Origin: Neomelitea salexigens DSM 19753
GTDB lineage: Bacteria > Pseudomonadota > Gammaproteobacteria > Pseudomonadales > Spongiibacteraceae
DNA length: 64,000 bases
Reading direction: 5' to 3'
Assembly (NCBI RefSeq): GCF_000422345.1
Contig: NZ_AULP01000007.1
Span: 120,154 to 184,153 of the forward strand
Part shown: one piece after another, positions 28,301 to 37,231 of the stretch
Position numbering within the stretch: position 1 is the first letter of the stretch
How the letters are laid out: each line of letters starts with the position of its first letter
Position numbers and translations under genes: made by a program
Notes under the pieces: generated by a model
What the model was told of the DNA's origin: nothing
The model's input: only the letters and a program-made list of their open reading frames with translations
Database searches by the model: none

Positions 28301-28768
28301 ATGAATTCTGTATTGAAAATGTGGCGTAAGTTGTCAGCGTATCCCGGTGGCAAGCTGGCTTTTTCTAAAGCGATTTGCCTAAAAGCGCCTTACTTCTCTA
28401 CGATCTCTCCGCGTTTTGAAGAGCTGGGCGTTGGGTTTGGCGTTGTGCGTATTCGTGAGCGTCGCTCTATTCACAATCACATTGGTACGGTTCATGCGAT
28501 CGCGCTTTGTAACCTGGCAGAGGTCGTTGGTGGCATCACCGCAGAGGTCTCCATGCCTAAGGGCATGCGTTGGATCCCCGCCGGAATGACGGTGCGTTAT
28601 TTAAAGCCTGCAAAAGGCGTGTTGCGCGGCTATGCGAGTATGCGAGAAATAAAAGTGGGTGAAAAAGGCGAAGTACCTGTGCAGGTCGAGGTAAAAGAAG
28701 AAGATGGTACGGTCGTATTCACCGCTGAGATCGGCATGCATGTGTCGCCGGTGAAGCCGAAGAGTTAA
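28301..28768 (+). CDS. DUF4442 hotdog-fold thioesterase-like protein
   Basis: 155 residues. The DUF4442 pattern is seen: FNRMLGF-like start, VVRIRERRSIHNHIGTVHAIALCNLAEV, then MRWIPAGMTVRYLKPAKG. The central helix with NHIGTVHA..N.AE is the hotdog thioesterase core (PaaI/YiiD relatives), acting on acyl-CoA or similar thioesters in the cytoplasm. GGAGG stands before the ATG. No clear operon partner. Confidence 0.8.
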   Translation: MNSVLKMWRKLSAYPGGKLAFSKAICLKAPYFSTISPRFEELGVGFGVVRIRERRSIHNHIGTVHAIALCNLAEVVGGITAEVSMPKGMRWIPAGMTVRYLKPAKGVLRGYASMREIKVGEKGEVPVQVEVKEEDGTVVFTAEIGMHVSPVKPKS

Positions 28769-28773
28769 CGCGC

Positions 28774-28803
28774 AAAAAAAACCCACTCCAATAAGGAGCG
28801 GGC
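28774..28803 (-). terminator. Rho-independent terminator of bfr
   Basis: On the minus strand CCCGCTCC-TTATT-GGAGTGGG followed by TTTTTTTT, about 30 nt past the bfr stop; it also faces the DUF4442 gene end. Confidence 0.82.
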
Positions 28804-28833
28804 CCTTCTTTCTGTGCGGTGTGAGTTGGCGGC

Positions 28834-29316
28834 TTATGAGTCGCCAAGACCGCCCATAACGGACTGCTGGTAGTTTTGGATGCCCACTTTTTCGATAAGG
28901 CCCAGTTGCGTTTCCAGCCAGTCGATATGCTCTTCCTCAGACTCCAAAATTTCCTCAAGCAGCTCCCGGCTGCCGAAGTCACCCACTGATTCGCAGTATT
29001 TAATACCTTCTTTCAGGTCCGGTACGGCTTTCAGCTCCAGGCTGAGGTCGCACTCGAGCATTTCCTTGGTATTTTCGCCGATCATCAGCTTGCCGAGGTC
29101 TTGCAGGTTGGGAATGCCTTCCAAAAATAAAATACGCTTGATTAGCTTGTCAGCGTGTTTCATTTCGTCGATAGATTCATGGTATTCGTGCTCGCCGAGC
29201 TCTTTCAGGCCCCAGTCTTCGTACATGCGCGCATGCAGAAAGTACTGGTTGATGGCGACCAGTTCGTTGCCAAGTGCCTTATTAAGATGGGCGATAACCT
29301 GAGCGTCACCTTTCAT
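28834..29316 (-). CDS. bfr: Bacterioferritin
   Basis: 160 residues. It forms a 24-mer iron-storage shell with haem between dimers. Ferroxidase ligands E18, E51, H54, E94, E127 and H130 are in place, and the haem ligand M52 (IDEMKHADK) is present. It lies downstream of bfd on the same strand, separated by 135 nt. That gap holds AATTGAGAACGATT, a weak Fur-like element. With bfd it forms the iron storage and release pair. Confidence 0.95.
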   Translation of the reverse strand: MKGDAQVIAHLNKALGNELVAINQYFLHARMYEDWGLKELGEHEYHESIDEMKHADKLIKRILFLEGIPNLQDLGKLMIGENTKEMLECDLSLELKAVPDLKEGIKYCESVGDFGSRELLEEILESEEEHIDWLETQLGLIEKVGIQNYQQSVMGGLGDS

Positions 29317-29451
29317 TGCTATGTCCTTAATTAACGTGGCGTATGAATAGCCAATAGTGTGGACGCGCTATGGGGGTGAGTCAAGCTAAGTTGTTGATTT
29401 TAAATGGTATGTTAGAAGGGTAAAGCCAATCGTTCTCAATTACTTTTCGCC

Positions 29452-29649
29452 TTAGGCAACGGCGTAACAGAGGGATTCGTCATAGTTGCTGAGATGGGCG
29501 TCAAAGACGCTGCGAGCCAGGGAACCACATTTTCCGCACTGGCTGGCGAGGTCAAGTTCACGGCGCAATTCACGGAAGCTGCTGGTGCCATTGTCCATCG
29601 CTTCTCGAATTTGTGTATCGGTAATGCCTTTGCAGAGACAAACGTACAT
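29452..29649 (-). CDS. bfd: Bacterioferritin-associated ferredoxin
   Basis: 65 residues. The [2Fe-2S] cluster is held by C4, C6, C38 and C41 (CLC ... CGKC). Bfd docks on Bfr and reduces stored iron for release when iron is scarce. A Fur-like site about 50-70 nt upstream fits induction on iron starvation. Divergent from the peroxiredoxin gene. Confidence 0.93.
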   Translation of the reverse strand: MYVCLCKGITDTQIREAMDNGTSSFRELRRELDLASQCGKCGSLARSVFDAHLSNYDESLCYAVA

Positions 29650-29698
29650 GTTGCTGGAACCTGTGTGGTGTCGTTGTGTTCAGGATTCTAAAGTTAAT

Positions 29699-29717
29699 GA
29701 AAATGAGAATGCTTGTC
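29699..29717 (-). promoter_or_regulatory. Fur-box-like site upstream of bfd
   Basis: GAAAATGAGAATGCTTGTC matches 14 of 19 positions of the Fur consensus and shares AATGAGAATGCTT exactly with the site before the FecA-like gene at 25731. It lies in the bfd/peroxiredoxin divergent region. Confidence 0.6.
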
Positions 29718-29892
29718 AATTGTCTTTTTGAGCATTCGGTATTTTTTGTCGGTATTGTCATAGTTGCAGGCTATGGGGGCGATTAGAATTTTCAATGGGA
29801 TTGGTTTGTGACGGCGTGTATGATTGCCGGTCTACTCCTTTTTAAGAGTGCGTGATTGCACTGTCTAATGAAAACAACCGGAGGTAAACATC

Positions 29893-30495
29893 ATGGGTGT
29901 ACTCGTAGGTAAACCAGCTCCTGACTTCACATGTGCGGCAGTACTTGGCAACGGCGAGATCGTTGATGAGTTCACGCTTAGCGAAGCGGCTAAAGGCAAA
30001 TATGCGGTTCTGTTCTTCTACCCGCTGGATTTCACCTTTGTCTGCCCTTCAGAGCTGATCGCTCTGGATCACCGCATGGACAAATTCCGCGAGCTGGGTG
30101 TTGAGGTGATCAGTGTATCGATCGACTCTCAATTCACTCACAACGCTTGGCGCAACACTGCCATCAAAGATGGCGGCATCGGTCCTGTAACCTACACCAT
30201 GGCTGCTGACGTGCGTCACGACATTTGCCGTGCATATGACGTCGAAGCTGAAGGTGGCGTGGCATTCCGCGGCGCGTTCCTGATCGACAAAGAAGGCATG
30301 GTTCGCTCTCAGCTGGTTAACGACCTTCCTCTCGGCCGTAACGTCGATGAGCTGGTGCGTTTGGTTGAGGCACTGCAATTCCACGAAGAGCACGGTGAAG
30401 TTTGCCCTGCTGGCTGGAATAAAGGCGACAAAGGTATGGACGCATCACCGACTGGTGTAGCGGCTTACCTGTCAGAGAACTCTGACAAGCTGTAA
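29893..30495 (+). CDS. Typical 2-Cys peroxiredoxin (AhpC/Prx1 type)
   Basis: 200 residues. The peroxidatic cysteine C51 (PLDFTFVCPSE) and resolving C171 (GEVCPAGW) reduce hydrogen and organic peroxides, recycled by thioredoxin. The long C-terminal tail after C171 places it with the Prx1/AhpC group. GGAGG precedes the ATG by 8 nt. The order bfr-bfd-peroxiredoxin-(sodB)-rnt-pyrC recalls Pseudomonas. Confidence 0.94.
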   Translation: MGVLVGKPAPDFTCAAVLGNGEIVDEFTLSEAAKGKYAVLFFYPLDFTFVCPSELIALDHRMDKFRELGVEVISVSIDSQFTHNAWRNTAIKDGGIGPVTYTMAADVRHDICRAYDVEAEGGVAFRGAFLIDKEGMVRSQLVNDLPLGRNVDELVRLVEALQFHEEHGEVCPAGWNKGDKGMDASPTGVAAYLSENSDKL

Positions 30496-30529
30496 TACGG
30501 CGACTCTGCGGCGCGAGCCGCAAGCTCCT

Positions 30530-30568
30530 AAAAAAGCCCGATGACCGCAAGGTGATCGGGCTTTTTTG
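30530..30568. terminator. Bidirectional-looking terminator after the peroxiredoxin gene
   Basis: GCCCGAT-G-ACC, GCAA loop, GGT-G-ATCGGGC, with A residues before and TTTTTT after, about 40 nt past the stop. Confidence 0.88.
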
Positions 30569-30676
30569 TGGGTGACTGTCCTGGTGACGAGGGTGTAAGC
30601 GCGTATACAGAACCCCCGCGCTAAACGCGGTTGTGGCGACGTAGTCGTGAGGTGAGGGGGCGCGGGAGGCAGATAC

Positions 30677-30701
30677 AAAAAACCCCACCGAAGTGGGGTT
30701 T
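30677..30701 (-). terminator. Rho-independent terminator of sodB
   Basis: On the minus strand AACCCCAC-TTCG-GTGGGGTT followed by TTTT, 25 nt after the sodB stop. Confidence 0.88.
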
Positions 30702-30724
30702 CGCAACACGCTGTGTCGCGGGGA

Positions 30725-31309
30725 TTAGGCTGCGAAGTTAGCGGCAGCAAATTCCCAGTTCACCAAGTTCCAGAAGCCTTCAAGGTACTTGGGACGCGCA
30801 TTGCGGTAGTCGATGTAGTAGGCGTGCTCCCAAACATCGGCGGTGAACAATGGCGTTTGACCGTCGCGAGCGATAGGTGTGTCAGCGTCGTCGGTGTTAA
30901 CGATTTCGAGGCTGCCATCGCTGTTTTTTACCAGCCAGGTCCAGCCAGAGCCGAAGTTGCCGACCGCGCTGGCGTTGAAAGCGGCTTTGAACTCGTCGAA
31001 GGAGCCAAACTTAGCGTCGATGGCTGCTGCCAGCTCGCCAGTTGGTGCGCCGCCGCCGTTGGGGCTCAGGCTGTTCCAGTAGAAAGTGTGGTTCCAAACC
31101 TGGGCTGCTTGGTTGAACAGGCCGCCACTTGCCGATTTGATGATTTCTTCCAGTGACTTGCCTTCGTTGTCGGTACCGGCCGTCAGTTCGTTCAGCTTGG
31201 TCACGTAGGCGTTGTGGTGTTTGCCGTGGTGAAAGTCCAGGGTCTCCGCTGAAATGTGGGGCTCAAGTGCGTTTTTGTCGTAAGGCAGTGCAGGTAATTC
31301 AAAAGCCAT
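30725..31309 (-). CDS. sodB: Iron superoxide dismutase
   Basis: 194 residues. Metal ligands H27, H74, D158 and H162 ([13 protein letters not shown]) are present. Features of the Fe form are seen, including [14 protein letters not shown] and FGSGWTWLV. Cytoplasmic, detoxifies superoxide. GGAGA precedes the ATG. It stands between the peroxiredoxin and rnt genes, so three oxidative-stress or iron proteins are neighbours. Confidence 0.95.
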   Translation of the reverse strand: MAFELPALPYDKNALEPHISAETLDFHHGKHHNAYVTKLNELTAGTDNEGKSLEEIIKSASGGLFNQAAQVWNHTFYWNSLSPNGGGAPTGELAAAIDAKFGSFDEFKAAFNASAVGNFGSGWTWLVKNSDGSLEIVNTDDADTPIARDGQTPLFTADVWEHAYYIDYRNARPKYLEGFWNLVNWEFAAANFAA

Positions 31310-31421
31310 GTGGGTCTCTCCTGACGTTTAGTGGGTGTTTACGGTGTCGAGGGCGTATTTTCGCCCGCGTTATCTCTACGGTGTTGGACGCCGATCTGTG
31401 CCGGAGTTCCAATAACTTAAT

Positions 31422-32048
31422 TTATGTCCAGCGCCAGCCGCCAAGGTCTTGCCAGCGGTTAACGATCTGGCAAAACAATTCTGCGGTCTTTTCCGCATCG
31501 TACGCGGCGCTGTGCGCTTCATTGTTGTCAAACTCAATATCGGCCAGTTGGCAGGCCCGGGCCAGTACTGTGTGTCCGTATGCCAGGCCTGACAAGCTAG
31601 CCGTATCCATCACCGAAAACGGGTGGAAGGGGTTGCGTTTTATGCCGCAGCGGTTAATCGCGGCCATTACAAACCCCAGGTCAAAGTGGGCATTGTGTCC
31701 TACCAGTACTGCGCGTGTGCAGTCGTGGGCTTTGACTTGCTGACGGATTTTCTTCAGCAGCTCGCCCATCACGGTGACTTCTTTCTCGGCTTGTCGGTCA
31801 GGGTGATGGGGGTCGATACCGGTAAATTCAAGGGCTGCGGCTTCTAAATTCGCGCCCTCGAAGGGTTCGATGTTGTAGCTGAGTGTCTCATCGGGTTCGA
31901 GGTTGCCGGCGTCATCCATTCTCAATAGGGTGGCAGCAATTTCCAAAATACCGTCGGTGTGACAATTGAAACCGCCGGTTTCAACGTCAATGACCACTGG
32001 CAGGAATCCCCGAAATCGCTGTGCAATCAAGCTTTTATCGCCATTCAT
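31422..32048 (-). CDS. rnt: Ribonuclease T
   Basis: 208 residues of the DEDDh exonucleases: D21 and E23 (VIDVETGGF), D123 (GHNAHFDLGF), H179 and D184 (NEAHSAAYDAEKT). RNase T trims the 3' ends of tRNA and other stable RNAs and acts as a DNA exonuclease. Its start is 3 nt past the pyrC stop, so pyrC-rnt are one unit. Confidence 0.95.
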   Translation of the reverse strand: MNGDKSLIAQRFRGFLPVVIDVETGGFNCHTDGILEIAATLLRMDDAGNLEPDETLSYNIEPFEGANLEAAALEFTGIDPHHPDRQAEKEVTVMGELLKKIRQQVKAHDCTRAVLVGHNAHFDLGFVMAAINRCGIKRNPFHPFSVMDTASLSGLAYGHTVLARACQLADIEFDNNEAHSAAYDAEKTAELFCQIVNRWQDLGGWRWT

Positions 32049-32051
32049 TGC

Positions 32052-33086
32052 TTAAGCTACCTGCCAGCGCAGGGTTTCTCCGGCGCGGAGCGGACGTACC
32101 GTGTCTTCCCCCAATGGCAGCGCCTCAGGGGCTTGCCAGTCGGCTTTTTGTAAGGTGATTTGATCCTGGTTGCGGGGTAGACCATAGAAGTCCGGGCCGT
32201 GGAAGCTTGCGAAGGCCTCTAGTTTGTCCAGTGCACCGGCTGCCTCGAACGCTTCCGCGTACATCTCTATGGCCGCGTAGGCGGTATAGCAACCGGCACA
32301 GCCGCAATCGGCCTCTTTGCGATGGCGGCCGTGGGGGGCGGAGTCGGTGCCAAGGAAAAATTTCGGGCTGCCCGAGGTTGCCGCCGCAATAAGCGCCTGT
32401 TGGTGGCGGTTGCGCTTCAAAATGGGCAAGCAGTAATAGTGCGGGCGAATGCCGCCGGCAAGCATGTCGTTGCGATTGTAAAGCAAGTGGTGGGCAGTGA
32501 TTGTTGCGGCGACGTTCTCGCCGGCATTGGCGACGAATTCGGCGGCATCTGCAGTGGTAATGTGCTCCAGAACGACTTTCAGCGAGGGAAAGGCGGCGAC
32601 AATACGTTTGAGGTGGCGCTCTATAAATTCTGCTTCGCGGTCGAAGATGTCGATATCGGCATCGGTGACTTCGCCATGGACCAGCAGTGGCATACCCTGC
32701 TTCGCCATTTCATCCAGCACCGGCCACAGGCCATCGACGTCGGTGACGCCAGCGTCGGAGTTGGTTGTGGCGCCCGCGGGATATAGCTTCGCCGCATAAA
32801 CCAGACCAGATGCCTTGGCTTCGGCAATATCGGCCGGCTGGGTGCGGTCTGTAAGGTAGAGCACCATTAGCGGGGTGAAGCTCGCTCGCTCGGCCGGTAT
32901 CGCTGCGAGAATGCGCTCGTGATAGGCGCGTGCTTCATCGAGCTTGCGAACCGGCGGGGTAAGATTCGGCATCACAATGGCGCGGCCAAAATAGCGGCTC
33001 GCGTCACTTACTGTCTGTGTCAGGGCATCGCCATCGCGCAGGTGGATATGCCAATCATCGGGGCGGGTAATTTGCAGGGTTTGCAT
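32052..33086 (-). CDS. pyrC: Dihydroorotase
   Basis: 344 residues from the ATG at 33086 ([19 protein letters not shown]). Metal ligands H13, H15, K101 (the lysine to be carbamylated, [10 protein letters not shown]), H138 and H176 and the catalytic D249 (FLGTDSAPH) are all present. Converts carbamoyl-aspartate to dihydroorotate in pyrimidine synthesis. The reading frame stays open far upstream to 33752, but that part is antisense to the kinase gene and has no coding character; the family start is clear. Confidence 0.96.
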   Translation of the reverse strand: MQTLQITRPDDWHIHLRDGDALTQTVSDASRYFGRAIVMPNLTPPVRKLDEARAYHERILAAIPAERASFTPLMVLYLTDRTQPADIAEAKASGLVYAAKLYPAGATTNSDAGVTDVDGLWPVLDEMAKQGMPLLVHGEVTDADIDIFDREAEFIERHLKRIVAAFPSLKVVLEHITTADAAEFVANAGENVAATITAHHLLYNRNDMLAGGIRPHYYCLPILKRNRHQQALIAAATSGSPKFFLGTDSAPHGRHRKEADCGCAGCYTAYAAIEMYAEAFEAAGALDKLEAFASFHGPDFYGLPRNQDQITLQKADWQAPEALPLGEDTVRPLRAGETLRWQVA

Positions 33087-33231
33087 GCTTGAGCCTGTGC
33101 TGTGTAGAGCCGAAATGCTACAGGATTCAGGGGCTTGATTAAAGTCACGGTGGGGTAACAGCGCTTTGTTTTGCGTGTACTTCGCGCTCTGTGGCACTCT
33201 AGATAGCAGATTAGTAGCGGTAGCGAGTTCA

Positions 33232-33762
33232 GTGATCAATTCCCTTAGTCTTATTGGTATGCCTGCCTGTGGTAAGTCCACGCTCGGGCGGCATCTAGCC
33301 CGGCGTACGGGATTGAGGTTTGTTGATGGTGATCGGCTTATTGAGGAGCGCGAAGGCAAGACACTGGCGCAGCTGCTAGCGCAAAGAGGGTATCTAGGAC
33401 TGCGTGAAGCCGAGGAGCGTGCATTATTAGCGGAGGATTTTTCCGGGGTGGTGCTCGCAACCGGCGGAAGTGCCGTATACAGCCAGCCAGTGATGGACAA
33501 ACTGCACCGCCTGGGGCCCGTAGTGTTTATTGACGTGACGGAGAGCGAGCTGGCCAAGCGGCTGGGTAATTTTGCCGAGCGCGGCGTTGCCTGTGCACCC
33601 GGAACGGATTTATCGGCCCTGTACGCCGAGCGCCAGCCTTTATACGAGCGCGAGGCCGATGTGCGGGTGGCGGCGCTGGGCCGGGGCGAGCAGCAGTTGA
33701 TGGAAGAAATTTTGCTGGCAGTGGCCGAATGGCAACAACGCCAGAGCGACACCGAAGAATAA
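33232..33762 (+). CDS. Shikimate-kinase-like P-loop kinase
   Basis: About 177 residues from GTG at 33232; the frame is open from 33166, but this start puts the usual beta strand [14 protein letters not shown] at the N-terminus. Walker A is GMPACGKST, the substrate-binding DGD follows, then [10 protein letters not shown] and the GG(S)AVY motif. These match AroK-like kinases. Because it sits with PTPS-like and SDR genes rather than aroB, it may be a paralogue with another substrate. The next gene starts 10 nt after its stop. Confidence 0.8.
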   Translation: MINSLSLIGMPACGKSTLGRHLARRTGLRFVDGDRLIEEREGKTLAQLLAQRGYLGLREAEERALLAEDFSGVVLATGGSAVYSQPVMDKLHRLGPVVFIDVTESELAKRLGNFAERGVACAPGTDLSALYAERQPLYEREADVRVAALGRGEQQLMEEILLAVAEWQQRQSDTEE

Positions 33763-33772
33763 GGAGGGGCTG

Positions 33773-34270
33773 ATGCCCATCAAGCGACATACCTGTATTG
33801 AAATATGCAAGGAAGATCTGAAATTTTCCGGCGCCCATTTTACTATTTTTTCGGCGACGGACCGCGAGCGGCTACACGGTCATAATTTTCGGGTTAGTCT
33901 CGACCTGACCGCGGAGGTGGGCGAGGACGGTATGTGCTTTAGCTACGTGGAGATTAAAAAACGTCTGCGCAAGCTGTGCGCAGAGTTGGACGAGTACACA
34001 CTGCTGCCCGCGCAGTCCCCGTATATGCGGGTCGAGGAACAGGGTAAGTACTACCGCGCCGAGTTTAACGGCGAGGAATTGTTGTTTTTAAAGGCCGACA
34101 CCTTGCTACTGCCGCTGCGCAACACCACGGTTGAAGAGTTTGCTCGCTACGTACTGGAGCGCCTGCTCGACGATGCACCGTTCATTGATGGCAACGAAAT
34201 CAGTGAGTTGGTGATGAAGGTTTCCTCAGGCCCCGGTCAGTGGGGCTCCGCAAGCTGGACTCGCGATTGA
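33773..34270 (+). CDS. PTPS/QueD-family protein with altered active site
   Basis: 165 residues of the 6-pyruvoyl-tetrahydropterin synthase fold. The zinc histidines H22, H35 and H37 (AHF ... LHGHNF) are kept. Aligned by eye with QueD, the catalytic Cys position is R31, the Asp-His pair reads D73-E74 (ELDEYTLL), and the pterin-anchoring Glu motif near the C-terminus reads [11 protein letters not shown], with Ser in place of Glu. It is therefore unlikely to be ordinary QueD or PTPS. It is the second gene of a kinase-PTPS-SDR operon, with 10 and 27 nt spacings. Its reaction is unknown. Confidence 0.8.
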   Translation: MPIKRHTCIEICKEDLKFSGAHFTIFSATDRERLHGHNFRVSLDLTAEVGEDGMCFSYVEIKKRLRKLCAELDEYTLLPAQSPYMRVEEQGKYYRAEFNGEELLFLKADTLLLPLRNTTVEEFARYVLERLLDDAPFIDGNEISELVMKVSSGPGQWGSASWTRD

Positions 34271-34297
34271 TTCGACGACTGTTAATGGAAAAGTATT

Positions 34298-35005
34298 GTG
34301 AATAAATTAGTAGTAATCAGTGGTGGAAGCCAGGGCATAGGTCGCGCGACAGTGGAGCGCTTTTTGGCGGAGGGTTACCGGGTAATCAACCTGTCACGGC
34401 GGTCGCTGGACATTGAGGGTGTTCTCCAGTTGTCGGTGGACATGGGGCGCATCGATTGGCTAGAGGGTATGGCCGCGGAGGCGCTGAGTATTGCTGCAGA
34501 AAGTGCCGATGAAATCGTGCTGATCCACAATGCGGCGCGGCAGGATAGTGATACCGTTGCCACGCTTGCAGCCGAGGATTTTGCCGCCGTACTGCAGATC
34601 AATTTGGTCGCCCCGCAGCAGCTTAATGCCGTGCTGATTCCCTACATGAAACCGGGGTCCTCGATTTTGTATGTGGGGTCAACCCTCGCTGAAAAAGCCG
34701 TGCGTGGCTGTGCTTCCTACGTAGCCAGTAAACATGGTCTAGTGGGACTGATGCGAGCAACGGTGCAGGACTTGGCTGGCACCGGTATCCACAGTGCCTG
34801 TGTTTGCCCCGGCTTTACCGATACCGCCATGCTGCGCGGGCACATCAACAACGACCCAGAGGTGATCGCCGCAATCACCGCGAATGTGTCGGCTGGGCGT
34901 CTGATAGAACCGCAAGAAATCGCCGATACCTTGTATTTTTGTGCGCGCTCTCCAGTGATTAGTGGCGCGGTAATCCATGCCAATCTCGGCCAAATAGAGC
35001 ACTAG
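34298..35005 (+). CDS. SDR oxidoreductase (sepiapterin/benzil-reductase-like)
   Basis: 235 residues, classical short-chain dehydrogenase. The cofactor loop is SGGSQGIG, NAA is in IHNAARQDS, the active-site Ser is in ILYVGSTLAEKA and YxxxK is in ASYVASKHG. The C-terminal PGFTDTAML is usual. Sequence feel is near the sepiapterin reductase / benzil reductase branch, which fits its place after a PTPS-family gene. Together they may make or modify a reduced pterin; that is inference. A hairpin follows the stop at 35015-35037. Confidence 0.82.
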   Translation: MNKLVVISGGSQGIGRATVERFLAEGYRVINLSRRSLDIEGVLQLSVDMGRIDWLEGMAAEALSIAAESADEIVLIHNAARQDSDTVATLAAEDFAAVLQINLVAPQQLNAVLIPYMKPGSSILYVGSTLAEKAVRGCASYVASKHGLVGLMRATVQDLAGTGIHSACVCPGFTDTAMLRGHINNDPEVIAAITANVSAGRLIEPQEIADTLYFCARSPVISGAVIHANLGQIEH

Positions 35006-35014
35006 CATCCTCCG

Positions 35015-35037
35015 CCCGCAGTAAATTTTACTGCGGC
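35015..35037 (+). terminator. Hairpin after the SDR gene (weak terminator)
   Basis: CCGCAGTAAA and TTTTACTGCGG form a near-perfect stem with almost no loop, followed by CACTTTCCCC rather than a clean T run. Confidence 0.45.
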
Positions 35038-35275
35038 ACTTTCCCCCCGTTTTTACGGTCTACACTAGTTGTAGGCCGAATGTTTTCCTCAGCACTCTAT
35101 TGGCATATGCACTAGCCACACTTCGGTAATCGCGTAGTCTTTTTTTGTGGATCGAAGTAGATGATCGTTGCGTAGCAGAGTAGAGTGAAGACGCATACAC
35201 ATGAAACTGTCGTCGCGCTACATCGCGAGTGGAATGTCAGCGACGTGGCGTTAACGCAGAAAGGAGATTGCACCG

Positions 35276-37198
35276 ATGGGTATCCTTGATAACGTCCGTG
35301 AGCAATACCTGAAGGCGAAGGACGAGGAGATGTCATTGACTGACTACCTCGAGCTTTGCCGCAGCGACCCGCTTGCTTACGCCACCCCGGCTGAGCGTAT
35401 GCTGGCTGCCATTGGCGAGCCGGAACTTGTAGATACCCGCAGTGACCCCCGACTTTCACGAATTTTTTCCAATCGGTTGATCGCCCGCTATCCAGCCTTT
35501 GAAGAGTTTTATGGCATGGAAGATGTGATCGCGCAGATCGTCGCATTTTTCAAACATGCCGCGCAGGGCCTGGAAGAGCGCAAGCAGGTACTGTATCTGC
35601 TTGGCCCGGTAGGCGGTGGTAAATCGTCGATCGCCGAGCGGCTGAAAAAATTAATGGAAGCCTATCCGATCTATGCCCTGAAAGGCTCTCCCATTAACGA
35701 GTCGCCGTTGTCGTTGTTTGACCCCCAGCGCGACGGTAAACAGCTCGAAGAAGAGTACGGTATTCCCGAACGCTATCTCAGTGGCCTGGCGTCACCGTGG
35801 GCGATTAAGCGCTTGGACGAGTATGAAGGGGATCTTAGCCAGTTCCGCGTGGTGCGCATTCAGCCTTCAGTACTCAAACAAGTGGCGATTACCAAAACTG
35901 AGCCAGGCGACGAAAACAATCAGGACATATCCACCCTGGTCGGCAAGGTGGACATTCGCAAGCTCGAGAACTACGCGCAAGACGATCCCGATGCCTATTC
36001 CTACTCCGGTGGCCTGTGCCTGGCGAATCAGGGCATGCTCGAGTTTGTTGAGATGTTCAAGGCGCCCATTAAAATGCTGCACCCCCTGCTGACGGCAACG
36101 CAAGAGGGGAACTACAAGGGCACCGAGGGCTTCTCCGCGATTCCCTTCCAGGGCGTAATACTTGCCCACTCCAACGAATCAGAGTGGCAGAGTTTTCGCA
36201 ACAACAAGCACAACGAGGCATTTCTCGACCGGGTATACATCGTCAAAGTGCCCTACTGTTTGCAGGTGTCAGAAGAGGTAAAAATTTACCAGAAGCTGCT
36301 GCGTCACAGCTCCTTGGCCGATGCGCCATGTGCGCCGGGAACGCTGGAAATGCTCGCGCAGTTCTCAGTATTGACGCGTCTTGGCGAGCCGGAGAACTCC
36401 AGCATTTATTCCAAAATGCGTGTTTATGATGGTGAGTCACTGAAAGACACCGATCCGGCGGCGAAGTCCTTTCAGGAATACCGCGATTATGCCGGTATCG
36501 ATGAGGGCATGACGGGTATGTCAACGCGCTTTGCTTTCAAGGTGTTATCGGCGGTATTTAACTACGACAACGCCGAGATAGCGGCTAACCCCGTACACCT
36601 CATGTATGTGCTTGAGCAGCGCATTATGCGCGAGCAGCTGCCTGAGGACGTGCAGCGTACATATCTAGAGTTTATTAAGGGCTGGCTGGCGGTTCGCTAC
36701 GCCGAATATGTGGGTAAAGAAATTCAAACGGCCTACCTGGAGTCATACTCAGAGTACGGTCAGAACATTTTTGATCGCTACGTGACCTTTGCGGATTACT
36801 GGATTCAGGATGAGGATTATAGAGACCCTGAAACGGGCGCGATCTTCGACCGTGCCACCTTGAACGGCGAACTGGAGAAAATTGAAAAACCCGCCGGGAT
36901 CGCCAACCCCAAAGATTTCCGCAATGAAATCGTTAACTTCGTGCTGCGTGCTCGCGCTCAAAATGAGGGCCGCAACCCGAACTGGACGAGCTATGAAAAA
37001 CTGCGCGAAGTGATAGAGAAGAAAATGTTCTCCAGCACTGAAGAGCTGCTGCCAGTCATTTCCTTTAATGCCAAAGCCTCCGATGAGGACCAGAAAAAGC
37101 ACGAAAACTTTGTTACCCGCATGGTCGAGAAGGGCTACACACCCAAGCAAGTACGCCTGTTGTCAGAGTGGTATCTGCGCGTACGCAAAGCTGGCTAG
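35276..37198 (+). CDS. prkA: PrkA/YeaG serine protein kinase
   Basis: 640 residues. An AAA-like N-terminal domain carries Walker A GPVGGGKSS (110-118, K116) and the strand FQGVILAHSNESEW, and a PrkA C-terminal kinase-like domain follows. The E. coli homologue YeaG is induced by nitrogen and other stresses and works with YeaH. AAAGGAG precedes the ATG by 8 nt. First gene of the prkA-yeaH-spoVR operon; the 270-nt leader suggests separate regulation. Confidence 0.95.
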   Translation: MGILDNVREQYLKAKDEEMSLTDYLELCRSDPLAYATPAERMLAAIGEPELVDTRSDPRLSRIFSNRLIARYPAFEEFYGMEDVIAQIVAFFKHAAQGLEERKQVLYLLGPVGGGKSSIAERLKKLMEAYPIYALKGSPINESPLSLFDPQRDGKQLEEEYGIPERYLSGLASPWAIKRLDEYEGDLSQFRVVRIQPSVLKQVAITKTEPGDENNQDISTLVGKVDIRKLENYAQDDPDAYSYSGGLCLANQGMLEFVEMFKAPIKMLHPLLTATQEGNYKGTEGFSAIPFQGVILAHSNESEWQSFRNNKHNEAFLDRVYIVKVPYCLQVSEEVKIYQKLLRHSSLADAPCAPGTLEMLAQFSVLTRLGEPENSSIYSKMRVYDGESLKDTDPAAKSFQEYRDYAGIDEGMTGMSTRFAFKVLSAVFNYDNAEIAANPVHLMYVLEQRIMREQLPEDVQRTYLEFIKGWLAVRYAEYVGKEIQTAYLESYSEYGQNIFDRYVTFADYWIQDEDYRDPETGAIFDRATLNGELEKIEKPAGIANPKDFRNEIVNFVLRARAQNEGRNPNWTSYEKLREVIEKKMFSSTEELLPVISFNAKASDEDQKKHENFVTRMVEKGYTPKQVRLLSEWYLRVRKAG

Positions 37199-37231
37199 TT
37201 AACGCTGCCACGTCGAAAGCAAGGTGCGAAT

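Noticed and set aside
33087-33752. N-terminal extension of pyrC to a 566-residue frame
   Set aside because: It is antisense to the shikimate-kinase-like gene, is rich in Ser/Arg as antisense frames are, and dihydroorotase begins cleanly at 33086.
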